A stretch of DNA of 64,000 bases from DVED01 sp963838375. Lineage in GTDB: Bacteria; Cyanobacteriota; Cyanobacteriia; Cyanobacteriales; Geitlerinemataceae. The notes beneath the pieces are model-generated. The model was not told the origin of the DNA. It saw only the letters and a list, made by a program, of their open reading frames with translations, and searched no databases. The stretch lies in the NCBI GenBank assembly GCA_963838375.1, contig CAWIQY010000015.1:124001-188000 (forward strand). Reading direction: 5' to 3'. Both the position numbers and the translations under genes were made by a program. Each line of letters starts with the position of its first letter. Positions within the stretch are counted from its first letter, which is position 1. This document shows, piece by piece, positions 32,327-40,452 of the stretch.

Positions 32327-33581
32327 AGGAAAGCGCCAATTTTCGGGGAAGCGTTTTACTAGAAGTCTGCGGCATCGATCGTAATGTTGCCACTTGAAAT
32401 CGTAATTCGGCAATTGCGTTTTCGATCGGCACCGGTTGCCAGCGCTCTTGCCAAATACCTTCTTCCTGCTGGCGTTGTTCGATTTCCTCAAACAGCATTA
32501 CGAAAGACTGCGATCGCATTAATTTTTTAATTAACCAATCGGTGGAAATCCCCAAAGTTTGGGCGGAGGAAACGATCTCGTGAATCCGGAATACGCGATC
32601 GGTTTTAATTCGATCGTGTAAGGTTCGTAAAGCTCGACGAGCTCTCAAACGAGTTTCGATCGCTCCTGCGGATTCTACCAAGAAAGCTTGTTTTTGTTGC
32701 CCCATATCCGCCCATTTTTGCAGTTGATTTGCCATACCCATATCGGTGCGTCCAACTTGACGCGCTGAGGTGGTGACACGGACTTCCAAACTATGGCGAA
32801 AACGCGCTCCCACGCGCATCAACCTCTGGTACAGTGCTATATCTTCTGAGGATTGTACCGCTGGCAATCCGCCAGAACGACCGTATATTTGCGCTGTTAC
32901 GGCAAAGCTGGCTCCCATATGTTGATAGTGACGAGGAAGCGGATCGAAGGGGTCGGGATCGAGATAGGCTTCGAGTTGGGATATGAGAAAGTTGTAGCCG
33001 ACAGCGCGGAGATAGCAAGCTCGCGTGTAGGGATCTAAGCGATGCCGATCGACTTTTTCAGTGACAATTCTTCCCCCAACCGCATCAGCTCCGTTGCGAA
33101 TTTCGGCAAGGGTTGCTGCTACCCAAGTGCGATCGACTTGGGTATCGCCATCGGTCGAAGCAATTACCCCGCGCAGGCGTCCCAGCCTCATTAAACGACG
33201 GTAGGCTTCATCCATCAACATTTGCCGAACTCGACCAATGTAAGATTCTTCTGGAGATAAGTTTTTTTCGACGATATGCAGCACGATATTGGGATTTTTT
33301 CGGGCAAATTGAGTTACGATCGCCGCAGAATTATCTGTACAATTGTTGGCAAATACAATTACTTCGTATCGACGAAAATCAAAAGATTTTCCTTTTAAAT
33401 CGGTTTGATGAGCCAACGCCTCGAGCGTGGTTTCAATCCCATCCGCTTCATTGCGAACGGGTACTATAATACAAAACTCGCACTGAGGCAAGGGTGGAGT
33501 TTCTACTAGCCGGGGAGTCCTAAGTAAATTCAGGAACGATCCAGGATGAGTGGAAGGAGGTTTCAAAATACAACTTGCCAT
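32259..33581 (-). CDS. GT2-family glycosyltransferase of the NodS/PIG-L cluster
   Basis: 440 residues, apparently soluble. The GT-A domain runs from CEFCIIVPVRNEADGIETTL near 36 through YEVIVFANNCTDNS near 70 to the metal motif VIASTDGDTQVDRTW near 142; AVGGRIVTEKVDRHRLDP and SEDIALYQRLMRVGARF supply the acceptor-side blocks. A C-terminal helical extension (about 300-440) is Arg/Gln-rich. No processive QxxRW or membrane helix is seen, so it transfers a single sugar. It is on the opposite strand to the acyl-CoA dehydrogenase/PIG-L/NodS genes and overlaps the methyltransferase gene by 68 bases at the 3' ends. I recall this four-gene set recurring in other bacteria, which argues for a shared pathway. 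Confidence 0.9.
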   Translation of the reverse strand: MASCILKPPSTHPGSFLNLLRTPRLVETPPLPQCEFCIIVPVRNEADGIETTLEALAHQTDLKGKSFDFRRYEVIVFANNCTDNSAAIVTQFARKNPNIVLHIVEKNLSPEESYIGRVRQMLMDEAYRRLMRLGRLRGVIASTDGDTQVDRTWVAATLAEIRNGADAVGGRIVTEKVDRHRLDPYTRACYLRAVGYNFLISQLEAYLDPDPFDPLPRHYQHMGASFAVTAQIYGRSGGLPAVQSSEDIALYQRLMRVGARFRHSLEVRVTTSARQVGRTDMGMANQLQKWADMGQQKQAFLVESAGAIETRLRARRALRTLHDRIKTDRVFRIHEIVSSAQTLGISTDWLIKKLMRSQSFVMLFEEIEQRQQEEGIWQERWQPVPIENAIAELRFQVATLRSMPQTSSKTLPRKLALSSKSARRDRADISRRVEPQETAV

Positions 33582-33843
33582 AGCAAAGCTTTTGCCCAGA
33601 TAGAACCATCTGGAACTGATATTTCATAACTTGATTTAAACTCACTGTACTCTTTGAGTCGAGAGTATTAAATCCTCCTTAAGAAGGATTAAGTTCGTCG
33701 ATTATACCCTTGAATTTTACCGATTTTTTTATTTTATTATTTTGACTTCGCGGACGATCGCCGAACTATAGTAGGGGCAAAGCATTTGGACTGTAGATGT
33801 TTGGTTTCGCCTGGGAGTTATCGCCCAAATGCTTCGCCCGTTC

Positions 33844-34053
33844 TCAACGGGTTCGCCGACGAGAATCTAGGATGCGTCGAATACCTTTGGGTTCGATGAT
33901 GACGAGGACTATTTTGGAGCTTTGCAGGGTGGTTTCGATGAGTTCCCGGAGTCGATCGAGGTTGACTTGAGAAGGGTCGAAATTGGGATTGAGAACTTGC
34001 AATCCAACAACGAGGAAGGAGAGGACGCGAACGATCCATTTTATAGTATAATT
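33844..34053 (-). pseudogene. Short frame, membrane segment plus amphipathic helix
   Basis: Minus-strand frame of about 69 codons with no ATG, GTG or TTG start before the hydrophobic segment. It reads KWIVRVLSFLVVGLQVL, then NPNFDPSQVNLDRLRELIE and SSKIVLVIIEPKGIRRIL, ending in DSRRRTR. The amino-acid pattern is protein-like (helix, strand, basic tail), better than either overlapping frame. It could be a decayed 3' end of a larger membrane-protein gene, or a small gene starting at an unusual codon. No family recognised. Confidence 0.35.
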
Positions 34054-34136
34054 TCAAGCAACCTAGAAAGCTTTCTGGCAAAAACAAAGTGTGTTAGAGA
34101 AGCATTAAGAAAAATGCAGGAAGCTGCAATCATTGA

Positions 34137-34167
34137 CACTAAAAATCTTACCGAGATTTTTAGTGTC
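34137..34167. promoter_or_regulatory. Perfect hairpin in an intergenic region
   Basis: ACACTAAAAATCT (34137-34149) and AGATTTTTAGTGT (34155-34167) are exact reverse complements with a 5-base loop. In either direction it lacks a clean U-tract, so it may be a weak bidirectional terminator or a repeat. It lies downstream of the minus-strand membrane-protein gene at 34269. Confidence 0.6.
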
Positions 34168-34268
34168 AGCAGCGACAATCAGCGAATCGATGACCTGCAA
34201 GATCGACAATTAGCTTGCAGAGGTAAAACCTCCGCAAGCCAAAAACTCATAACTCGATCGATACTCGT

Positions 34269-34883
34269 TTATCGCTCGGATTCTGGCGGTAACTGTTCGA
34301 TGTCCGGTTGGATCTCCGGCACGGATTCCAAATGGGATTTCTCCATCGCCATCAACACCAAACTGTAGCCAAGATAAGCCGGTAACGCCAAAGCGGATAA
34401 CGCCACGATCGCCCCAATCCAAGATAATGGTGAAGAAGTCGGTCCGTAATGCGATCGATAGGGATCGATTTTGAGATAATTACCATTAAGGATATTCGCC
34501 ATCGCGATCGGTCGTTTAAACCGGATACGGCGATCGTCCAACTTTTCTAGCAAAATCCATCCCGCATCCGCTTCTTCCTCCCGTAATTGCTTCAGGATTG
34601 CCGGATCGCGAAATAGATCCCGATTGGCACGAACAATCTTATACTCCCATCCAGCCAAGCGAGGATCGCGATCGTCCACAGATCCTGTGCCGTTATTCCC
34701 ATTGAGGGGTTGCGACTCAGTATCCCAGATTTCTTTATCGGCGTTGTAATGCGTCAAGAACTCTTCTTCCTCCCGGTAATGCTGCCTCGTCATCCGTTGC
34801 TGCCAATACAGCCAACTCCCCGCGATCGCACCCTCAATACCCAGACTACCAACCAACAGGCTCCAAATGAGGACTTCTATCAT
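34269..34883 (-). CDS. Hypothetical two-helix membrane protein
   Basis: 204 residues, family not recognised. One membrane helix at the N-terminus (about 4-27, LIWSLLVGSLGIEGAIAGSWLYW), then a hydrophilic domain of about 115 residues with WEYKIVRANRDLFRDPAILKQL and AGWILLEKLDDRRIRFKRP, and a second helix (about 157-180, WIGAIVALSALALPAYLGYSLVL) followed by an acidic tail. The middle block (W-E-Y-K-I-V-R-A...GW-x-L-x-E-K-x-D-x-R-R-I-R-F-K-R) looks like a conserved cyanobacterial domain with both ends anchored, possibly facing the cytoplasm. It lies 79 bases from the rnc stop on the same strand. Confidence 0.75.
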   Translation of the reverse strand: MIEVLIWSLLVGSLGIEGAIAGSWLYWQQRMTRQHYREEEEFLTHYNADKEIWDTESQPLNGNNGTGSVDDRDPRLAGWEYKIVRANRDLFRDPAILKQLREEEADAGWILLEKLDDRRIRFKRPIAMANILNGNYLKIDPYRSHYGPTSSPLSWIGAIVALSALALPAYLGYSLVLMAMEKSHLESVPEIQPDIEQLPPESER

Positions 34884-34962
34884 ACTTTTTTAGGGATCGG
34901 AGTTATTGACACAAACCAGTACCCACAGTAGAGGAACACCCTAGCTTTTTTTCTCGCAAAAT

Positions 34963-35649
34963 TTACTCTAATCCTAACTTTAGTAGTGCTGCCTCAGCTG
35001 CCCGTTTCTCAGCAATTTGTTTCCGGTGTCCTATTCCTGTTCCGTAAACGTCGCCATTGACTAGGACTTCAGCCGTAAATTCTTTAGCATGATCCAAACC
35101 CGACTCCCTAACAATTTGATATTGGGGATTTTGCTGATATGTTTCCAGCGCCCATTGTTGAAATAGGTTTTTGCAGTCTACCAAACTCGGTAGTCCAACG
35201 CGATCGGACGAAGGTTGTAAGAGCTTTTCGGCTAAGGGACTAAACAACAGTTGGATATACTCCCGAAGGGCATCAATTCCTGCATCGAGAAAGTAGGCTC
35301 CGATAATTGCTTCTAATGTATCGCTCAACAATGCCGGATTTTCTCTTCCCCCATCCCGCCCGGCTCCTCGACCTAAACGGATTAATTTTCCGATGTCAAG
35401 TTCTAGAGCTAATTCGGCTAACTGTTTCTCGTTGACCAAGGCAGCACGCAACCGAGTCAGTTGCGCTTCGCTCATGTCTGGATAGCGATCGTATAGCAAT
35501 TTTCCGACGAGAAATCCCAACACTGCATCTCCCAAGAATTCTAGACGTTCGTTGTGTTTTTCTGTATGATTTTCATTGACATACGATCGATGCGTTAAGG
35601 CTTGATTAAAGAGTTCGGAATTTTGTAATAGGGGTAGTTTATTTTTCAT
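34963..35649 (-). CDS. rnc: Ribonuclease III
   Basis: 228 residues from ATG 35649, chosen because AAAGGA precedes it by about five bases; a longer frame begins at 35682. The RNase III signature HNERLEFLGDAVLGFLV is near 30-47, with the metal-binding Glu and Asp; ALLSDTLEAIIGAYFLDAG near 100-118 supplies the second acidic pair. The double-stranded-RNA-binding domain is at about 150-228 (DCKNLFQQWALETYQQNPQY, GIGHRKQIAEKRAAEAALLKL). It cleaves dsRNA in rRNA and mRNA maturation. A long hairpin lies about 127 bases upstream and could be a self-cleavage site. Confidence 0.96.
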   Translation of the reverse strand: MKNKLPLLQNSELFNQALTHRSYVNENHTEKHNERLEFLGDAVLGFLVGKLLYDRYPDMSEAQLTRLRAALVNEKQLAELALELDIGKLIRLGRGAGRDGGRENPALLSDTLEAIIGAYFLDAGIDALREYIQLLFSPLAEKLLQPSSDRVGLPSLVDCKNLFQQWALETYQQNPQYQIVRESGLDHAKEFTAEVLVNGDVYGTGIGHRKQIAEKRAAEAALLKLGLE

Positions 35650-35775
35650 CGTTCCTTTGTGTAAAACGTCAAGGAACATCAAGCATTTTGTCTGCGCGGG
35701 TAATCTCCCACCGAGAACGTGAAAATATACCGCATCCCAAAAGATGGTAATGCTCTTGTTTGGAACTAAGCTACA

Positions 35776-35816
35776 GTCTCACGAAACAGAATTGTTGTTT
35801 ATTCTGTCTGTGAGAC
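35776..35816. promoter_or_regulatory. Long stem-loop upstream of rnc
   Basis: GTCTCACGAAACAGAAT (35776-35792) pairs with ATTCTGTCTGTGAGAC (35801-35816) over about 14 bp, with one small internal mismatch and an 8-base loop. It lies in the probable rnc leader on the minus strand and has no U-tract. An RNase III autoregulatory site is a reasonable guess. Confidence 0.6.
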
Positions 35817-35910
35817 AACAGCCTAGGCGACAGATATTTTGCTAGATGTCTATTCAGAAGTAGAGCATATATTTTGAATTCTGTCAACTCTATCCGAATC
35901 ATTCACACCC

Positions 35911-35944
35911 AGATCCCCGACAACTTCGCAGAAGTTAGGGGTCT
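35911..35944. repeat. Palindromic hairpin AGATCCCCGACAACTTC
   Basis: AGATCCCCGACAACTTC (35911-35927) faces GAAGTTAGGGGTCT (35931-35944) across a 3-base loop. It resembles small dispersed palindromes common between cyanobacterial genes. It is downstream of the AAA ATPase gene and could act as its terminator. Confidence 0.6.
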
Positions 35945-36051
35945 TTGCTAGTAGGCAGGTCACACAGAGCAAGAGGAATACTGCAAGCGGTGGCAGTCTT
36001 GCCGCTCGTAACGCCAGTTTGGGTTGAGCGAAAACCCAGAACTGTTGCATC

Positions 36052-37368
36052 TTAAGTTTTATTTTTTAACTCCGCACTCAAAAAATCCACAAATTGACGA
36101 GCCGTGCGACCCGATCGACCGTTGTGTTGGGTTGCCCACTGCAAAGCCCGAAACTCTAATTCTTCCAGTTGTAGAGCTATTTTGGAGTGTTTAGCGAGAT
36201 GGCGAACGATTTTTAAATAAGTCTTTTGGTCGGCGGCTTCAAAGGTTAATGTCAAACCGAAACGATCGCTGAAAGAGAGTTTTTCCTGTACTGTATCCCA
36301 AGCATGAACTTCGTCACTATCTTTGGGACGCGGACGATCGCCAAAATACTCCCGAATTAAGTGTCGTCGGTTAGAGGTCGCGTAAACGACCACATTTTGA
36401 GGACGTCCGGTCAGATTGCCTTCTAACATCACTTTCAATGCTTTATAGGCATCATCATCTTCTTCAAAAGAAAGATCGTCTACAAAGATGATAAATTTCT
36501 GGGGTTGGTGGCGCAAATGTTCCACAATTTGAGGCAGCTCGATTAAATCTGATTTCGCCACTTCAATCAACCGCAAACCTCGATCGCTGTAGTCCCAAAC
36601 GAGCGACTTAATCAATGATGATTTTCCCGATCCTCGACTTCCGTACAACAGAACATTTAAGGCTGAATACCCTTGTAGCAAAAATTCTGTATTTTTGATC
36701 AATTGCGCCTTGGGCGATTCATATCCTTTCAATTCTGAGAGTCGAATGCGATCGGGATAGCCAATTCCCACTAACTGTCCCGACTGCCAGCGAAAAGCAC
36801 AATACTGGGCAAATGTACCTGTCCCAAATTGTCGATAGTACGCAACGAGTTCTTCTAAAATTTGTCCTACATTATCTAGGTACTCTAGCTTTTCATGTAA
36901 TTGAATTTGCCATCGTTCTCGTTCATTTTTGGGCGAAACCGTCTCTGGAGTAACCTCCCAAGCAACGAGGGGCATGGGCATGGGTACTGGAGAAATGCCC
37001 TGCACCCATTGACAAACTTGAGTGCTACGGCAACGATACAGATATTGAAACACTTGGAGATCGTGTCGTGCGGCGGCAACCAGGGGAACCGGCAACCCTT
37101 CTAATGCTTTTTGTTGAACTTGCCTAGTAAAGGGATTATCGGCAATTAAAATTTGTTGGAGAAGATAATCTTGCCAAGTTTGATTGTGGCACGCCAAGGC
37201 ATTAAACCAGTCGCTATAAGCATTAAGAAGATCTACTTTTTTTCCACCTTGTAGAACTTGAAGAAGATTTAAAAAAGTTTGACCGATTTCTCCCTTTAGT
37301 AACGATCGATAGATTAATAATGAGGCGGAGGCGTTCTGAAGTTCTCGAATAGTATCGTCTTTAGTCAT
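36052..37368 (-). CDS. DUF815-type AAA ATPase
   Basis: 438 residues. The N-terminal 190 residues are helical and unlike known domains. The C-terminal part (about 215-430) is a DUF815/AAA module: ELKGYESPKAQLIKNTEFLLQG, Walker A LLYGSRGSGKSSLIKSLV near 243, Walker B KFIIFVDDLSFEEDD near 290, sensor region VVVYATSNRRHLIREYF near 330 (with Asn), and the arginine-finger-side segment LSFSDRFGLTLTF near 370, ending in the lid helices. DUF815 proteins are predicted cytoplasmic ATPases of unknown job. It sits between rnc and the CCA enzyme gene, 32 bases from the latter, on the same strand, suggesting joint transcription and perhaps an RNA-related role. Confidence 0.9.
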   Translation of the reverse strand: MTKDDTIRELQNASASLLIYRSLLKGEIGQTFLNLLQVLQGGKKVDLLNAYSDWFNALACHNQTWQDYLLQQILIADNPFTRQVQQKALEGLPVPLVAAARHDLQVFQYLYRCRSTQVCQWVQGISPVPMPMPLVAWEVTPETVSPKNERERWQIQLHEKLEYLDNVGQILEELVAYYRQFGTGTFAQYCAFRWQSGQLVGIGYPDRIRLSELKGYESPKAQLIKNTEFLLQGYSALNVLLYGSRGSGKSSLIKSLVWDYSDRGLRLIEVAKSDLIELPQIVEHLRHQPQKFIIFVDDLSFEEDDDAYKALKVMLEGNLTGRPQNVVVYATSNRRHLIREYFGDRPRPKDSDEVHAWDTVQEKLSFSDRFGLTLTFEAADQKTYLKIVRHLAKHSKIALQLEELEFRALQWATQHNGRSGRTARQFVDFLSAELKNKT

Positions 37369-37400
37369 AAAAAATGGATAGTTTTAAGTCAATTTATAGT

Positions 37401-38765
37401 TTACTCTTGGCTGTTAGGATAATATTGTAAAACAAACATTTCGGCTTGGGATCGATCTCGAAGTTGCCCGTCGATCGTCTTTACTCGGATCTCTTCTAAA
37501 ATTGTCCGAAACCGAGGACTTGGACGATACCCCATTTTTTTTAAATCTTCGCCATTGAGAATGGGTTTAATCTGACTCCAATGAGTCAGGTATTTCCAGA
37601 TTTTTCGTCGGATCGATCGAGAACTCCCCACTCCAATTAAAATTAATAGCGGTAGTTTTTGTGGTTTCAACAAGCGAACAATTTCGCTAGGTTTGCTACT
37701 CTCGGATAAACAGTTAAGCTCGTTTTTCCGAAACAGATCTAACTTTTGCAGGCGATCGAGACTCTCTTCAGATAACTGAAGGTTAGCAGAAACCCAATCG
37801 TAATCTTTGGGAGGAAGACTGATTAACAAGACTTCTAATAATAATATCCAACGACTCACTTGGGAACGATCGGAAAATCGTCGCAGCCATCGATCGATCG
37901 ATCTCATTTGCCTGTAAATCCGATCGTCTAATTGTAGCTGAGGATGAATAAACTTGAGAGCACCTAAATCGGATAATTGTCTGAGTTCAGCTTTCCAATA
38001 TGGTGCTTCTAACATAGACTTAAGTTCTTTTTTTAATCGCGATTGTACTCCCGGAACATTAGTTTCTTGAGACTGAATTTTTCTATGAATTTCACTTTCT
38101 ACTGCTTCTTCGATATAAGACTTAGTGTGAAACTCCAACTTATATTTTAAGCGCAAACTATACCGAACCGCGCGATAAATTCGAGTGGGATCGTCGATAA
38201 AACTTTGCGAATGAAGAACTCGAATTAAGCCATTTTTTAAATCCTCCTGTCCGCCGAAGAAGTCTAAAAGTTCTCCACGTTTGGGCTGAGTTAATTGAAT
38301 TGCCAGCGCATTGATAGTAAAGTCTCGCCGATACAGATCTTGGCGAATCGAGCTGGGTTGAACTACCGGATTTGCCCCTGGATAGGGATAATATTCAGTT
38401 CTAGCTGTGGCAAAATCGATGGAAATGGAATTAAAGTCGGGATCGTTTTTCCAAATGAGATCGGCTGTTTGAAATTTAGGATGCTCTTCTAAGCGAGTAT
38501 TAGGATACAATTTTTTCAGTTTTTTTGCCAGTTCGATCCCGCCGTCAGGCACAGCAACTCCACCACATCCATCTACTACTAAATCAATATCGGTAAACAG
38601 AATTGGACAGCGATTGTCAAACTTCTGGACGAGCAAATCCCGCACGATGCCACCCACAAGATAGAGATTCCAATGGTTTTCTTGGGCTTGTTGCGCGGCA
38701 CAATTGATGAATTCCCAAAGTGAAGGTTTGAGGCGATCGCGCAGATCGAACAATAACCCATCCAA
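37401..38765 (-). CDS. CCA-adding / polyA polymerase-family tRNA nucleotidyltransferase
   Basis: 454 residues of the class II nucleotidyltransferase family. The head domain has LYLVGGIVRDLL near 35, the catalytic DxD in LFTDIDLVVDG near 57, and RRDFTINALAIQL near 147, with the YPGANPVVQPSSIRQDLY loop before it. The neck has IDDPTRIYRAVRYSLRL near 195, and the body/tail is a long helical region to 454. It adds C, C and A, or part of that sequence, to tRNA 3' ends. Some cyanobacteria have separate CC- and A-adding enzymes and the sequence alone does not tell which this is, so no symbol is given. It precedes the DUF815 ATPase gene by 32 bases. Confidence 0.93.
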   Translation of the reverse strand: MDGLLFDLRDRLKPSLWEFINCAAQQAQENHWNLYLVGGIVRDLLVQKFDNRCPILFTDIDLVVDGCGGVAVPDGGIELAKKLKKLYPNTRLEEHPKFQTADLIWKNDPDFNSISIDFATARTEYYPYPGANPVVQPSSIRQDLYRRDFTINALAIQLTQPKRGELLDFFGGQEDLKNGLIRVLHSQSFIDDPTRIYRAVRYSLRLKYKLEFHTKSYIEEAVESEIHRKIQSQETNVPGVQSRLKKELKSMLEAPYWKAELRQLSDLGALKFIHPQLQLDDRIYRQMRSIDRWLRRFSDRSQVSRWILLLEVLLISLPPKDYDWVSANLQLSEESLDRLQKLDLFRKNELNCLSESSKPSEIVRLLKPQKLPLLILIGVGSSRSIRRKIWKYLTHWSQIKPILNGEDLKKMGYRPSPRFRTILEEIRVKTIDGQLRDRSQAEMFVLQYYPNSQE

Positions 38766-38906
38766 ATTTATTCAATCCTTACTGTAACAGATAATGGGGT
38801 CTCAAAAAATAAAAACTCATTCCCAAGTTTCTCCGAGGAGAAAACTGGGAATGTTATGCGCGCAGTTAAGCGTCAATTCCAGAAAAAATAGCCAATCTGA
38901 CGGAAT

Positions 38907-39422
38907 TTAACCTTTCTTCGCAGCTTCGATGCACTCTTCTAACAGAGGCATAACTCGATCGACACCCTTCCATCCCTGAATTTCGGTCACTTTCTTTTCC
39001 AGATTTTTGTAAGTTCGGAAAAATTCGGCAATTTCTTCCAGGCGGTGAGGGGAAATTTGCTCGAGGGATGTGATGTCAGTGTAGCGAGGATCTTTTGCTG
39101 GAACGCATAGCAATTTCTCATCGCGATCGCCACCGTCGATCATTTCCAACATTCCCAAAGGACGCGCTGCAATCACACATCCGGGAAAAGTCGGCTGATC
39201 CATAATCACCATCCCATCGAGGGGATCGCCATCGTCAGCGAGGGTGTTGGGAATAAACCCGTAATCATAAGGATATTGAACAGAAGCATACAACACTCGA
39301 TCGAGGGCAAAGCACCCCATGTCTTTGTCAAATTCGTACTTATTTTTGCTTCCTGCGGGAATTTCGATTAAAACATTAACAAGACCGGATTTCGGTTGAG
39401 CAGGAATGAGCGATAAATCCAC
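38907..39422 (-). CDS. ppa: Inorganic pyrophosphatase (family I)
   Basis: 171 residues, normal for a soluble family I enzyme. It hydrolyses PPi to two phosphates with Mg2+ and drives biosynthetic reactions. The signature DDGDPLDGMVI is near 66-75, preceded by VQYPYDYGFIPNTLA; the Lys/Arg/Tyr phosphate ligands (EIPAGSKNKYEFDK near 22) and DEKLLCVPAKDPRYTDI near 103 are present. Start at ATG 39422 gives the usual MDLSLIPAQP opening. It stands alone, flanked by intergenic DNA on both sides. Confidence 0.97.
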   Translation of the reverse strand: MDLSLIPAQPKSGLVNVLIEIPAGSKNKYEFDKDMGCFALDRVLYASVQYPYDYGFIPNTLADDGDPLDGMVIMDQPTFPGCVIAARPLGMLEMIDGGDRDEKLLCVPAKDPRYTDITSLEQISPHRLEEIAEFFRTYKNLEKKVTEIQGWKGVDRVMPLLEECIEAAKKG

Positions 39423-39779
39423 AAATATTCTCCAAACAAATTGTCGATCGACGGGAAATCTTAGCCCCAGCAGTCAATGCAGTCGCCATCGCGCCGCCCA
39501 TTTGAGTTATTCCTCACTTTTCCCCGATCGACGTTAAACTACCCCCATCCCGGCAAAGGGAGCGAGGGAACCTTGGGCTGAGGAGATCTTCGATAACCGA
39601 CTTGGCTAGCAAGCTATCACACTCGCCAATATTTTATCAGTCGAACAGACCTTCGCTCTATATCTGTACATTCCACTCTCGGGAATTTCTATTCCTGAGA
39701 TGGAACAGCACGAGATTTCCCCATGGCGACCCAAACTTGAAGCGCATTTTTCCCTGACAGCGGGTTAGCAATACCCCGT
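39423..39779. other. 357-base upstream region of ppa
   Basis: No coding frame with support. It contains the presumed ppa promoter and a GGAGCGAGGGAACC patch near 39558. Nothing else is recognised. Confidence 0.45.
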
Positions 39780-39971
39780 CTAGCGATTCGATCGAATGGG
39801 GGAAGCGGGGTAAGCCGCAGGCGAGAACGGACTTGTATTGCTGGCAGAATAACGGGCAATGACAAACAACGGCATGGTTAAGGTGAGCAACGCAATCAGC
39901 GTACCCACCAATTGAGCGATTGTATGAGGATTTCCTTCAGGAGAACTACCAGACGGACTACCGGATTCCAT
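39780..39971 (-). CDS. Small single-span membrane protein
   Basis: 63 residues: a Ser/Gly/Pro-rich N-terminus (MESGSPSGSSPEGNPHTIA), one clear membrane helix (about 20-40, QLVGTLIALLTLTMPLFVIA) and a short Ser/Pro tail. Composition and topology resemble the many small thylakoid or plasma-membrane subunits of cyanobacteria, and the helix pattern looks conserved, but I cannot match it to a named Psb, Psa or Ndh subunit. ATG 39971 has no clear Shine-Dalgarno, which is common in cyanobacteria. It is isolated between ppa and the kinase pair on the same strand. Confidence 0.6.
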   Translation of the reverse strand: MESGSPSGSSPEGNPHTIAQLVGTLIALLTLTMPLFVIARYSASNTSPFSPAAYPASPIRSNR

Positions 39972-40452
39972 ATTAAATGATGAATTTTGTAAGCAAAATC
40001 ACAATTGAGTTATAAGCGCAGGGAAAACCATTTCCCTCTATAGAAAACATCTTAGTTATTTTTCTTTGAAAGTTTGTTATCTATACAACAATTGCAACAA
40101 AACGTTGATATTTTTTTACCTTTTTAGACGATCCGGGTCGAGGGGTCAGACCCCTTACCTTGCTTTTTCAGGCGCAGAGACGATCCCCCCAAAAAAGCAG
40201 GCGTCTTCTCCCAAATGTCGCATAGCGGCGACCCTCTTAGCATCAGTTTATAACACTCATGAATTTTCGATCGATATTATATTTCTATAGTATCTAAATC
40301 TCTAGTAATGTCGAGTGTTAATACCTTAACCCAAGTCAACCTCATTAGATCTCATTCTTGAGGTAGAAATTTTGCGGGACATATTCAGCGACCGGAAGAA
40401 GAGACTCCTCCTGTCCCCCTACCACAGATCCCCTATACGTGTTTATGCCGGT
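39972..40452. other. 481-base intergenic region
   Basis: AT-rich leader of the small membrane-protein gene (39972-40120), then GGGGTCAGACCCC (40142-40154), a short perfect palindrome that may belong to a terminator or repeat. The remainder runs to the kinase stop with no gene visible. Confidence 0.5.

Larger units (their letters stand above)
33582..34268. other. 687-base region with a relic frame
   Basis: Upstream DNA of the GT2 gene (AT-rich, 33590-33760), then the short conserved-looking minus-strand frame described separately, then 34060-34268 with nothing recognisable apart from a possible hairpin around 34137-34167 (ACACTAAAAATCT / AGATTTTTAGTGT). Confidence 0.55.

Noticed and set aside
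33922..34368. 148-codon plus-strand frame
   Set aside because: It runs antisense to part of the membrane-protein gene at 34269 and through a hairpin; no motif and poor composition.
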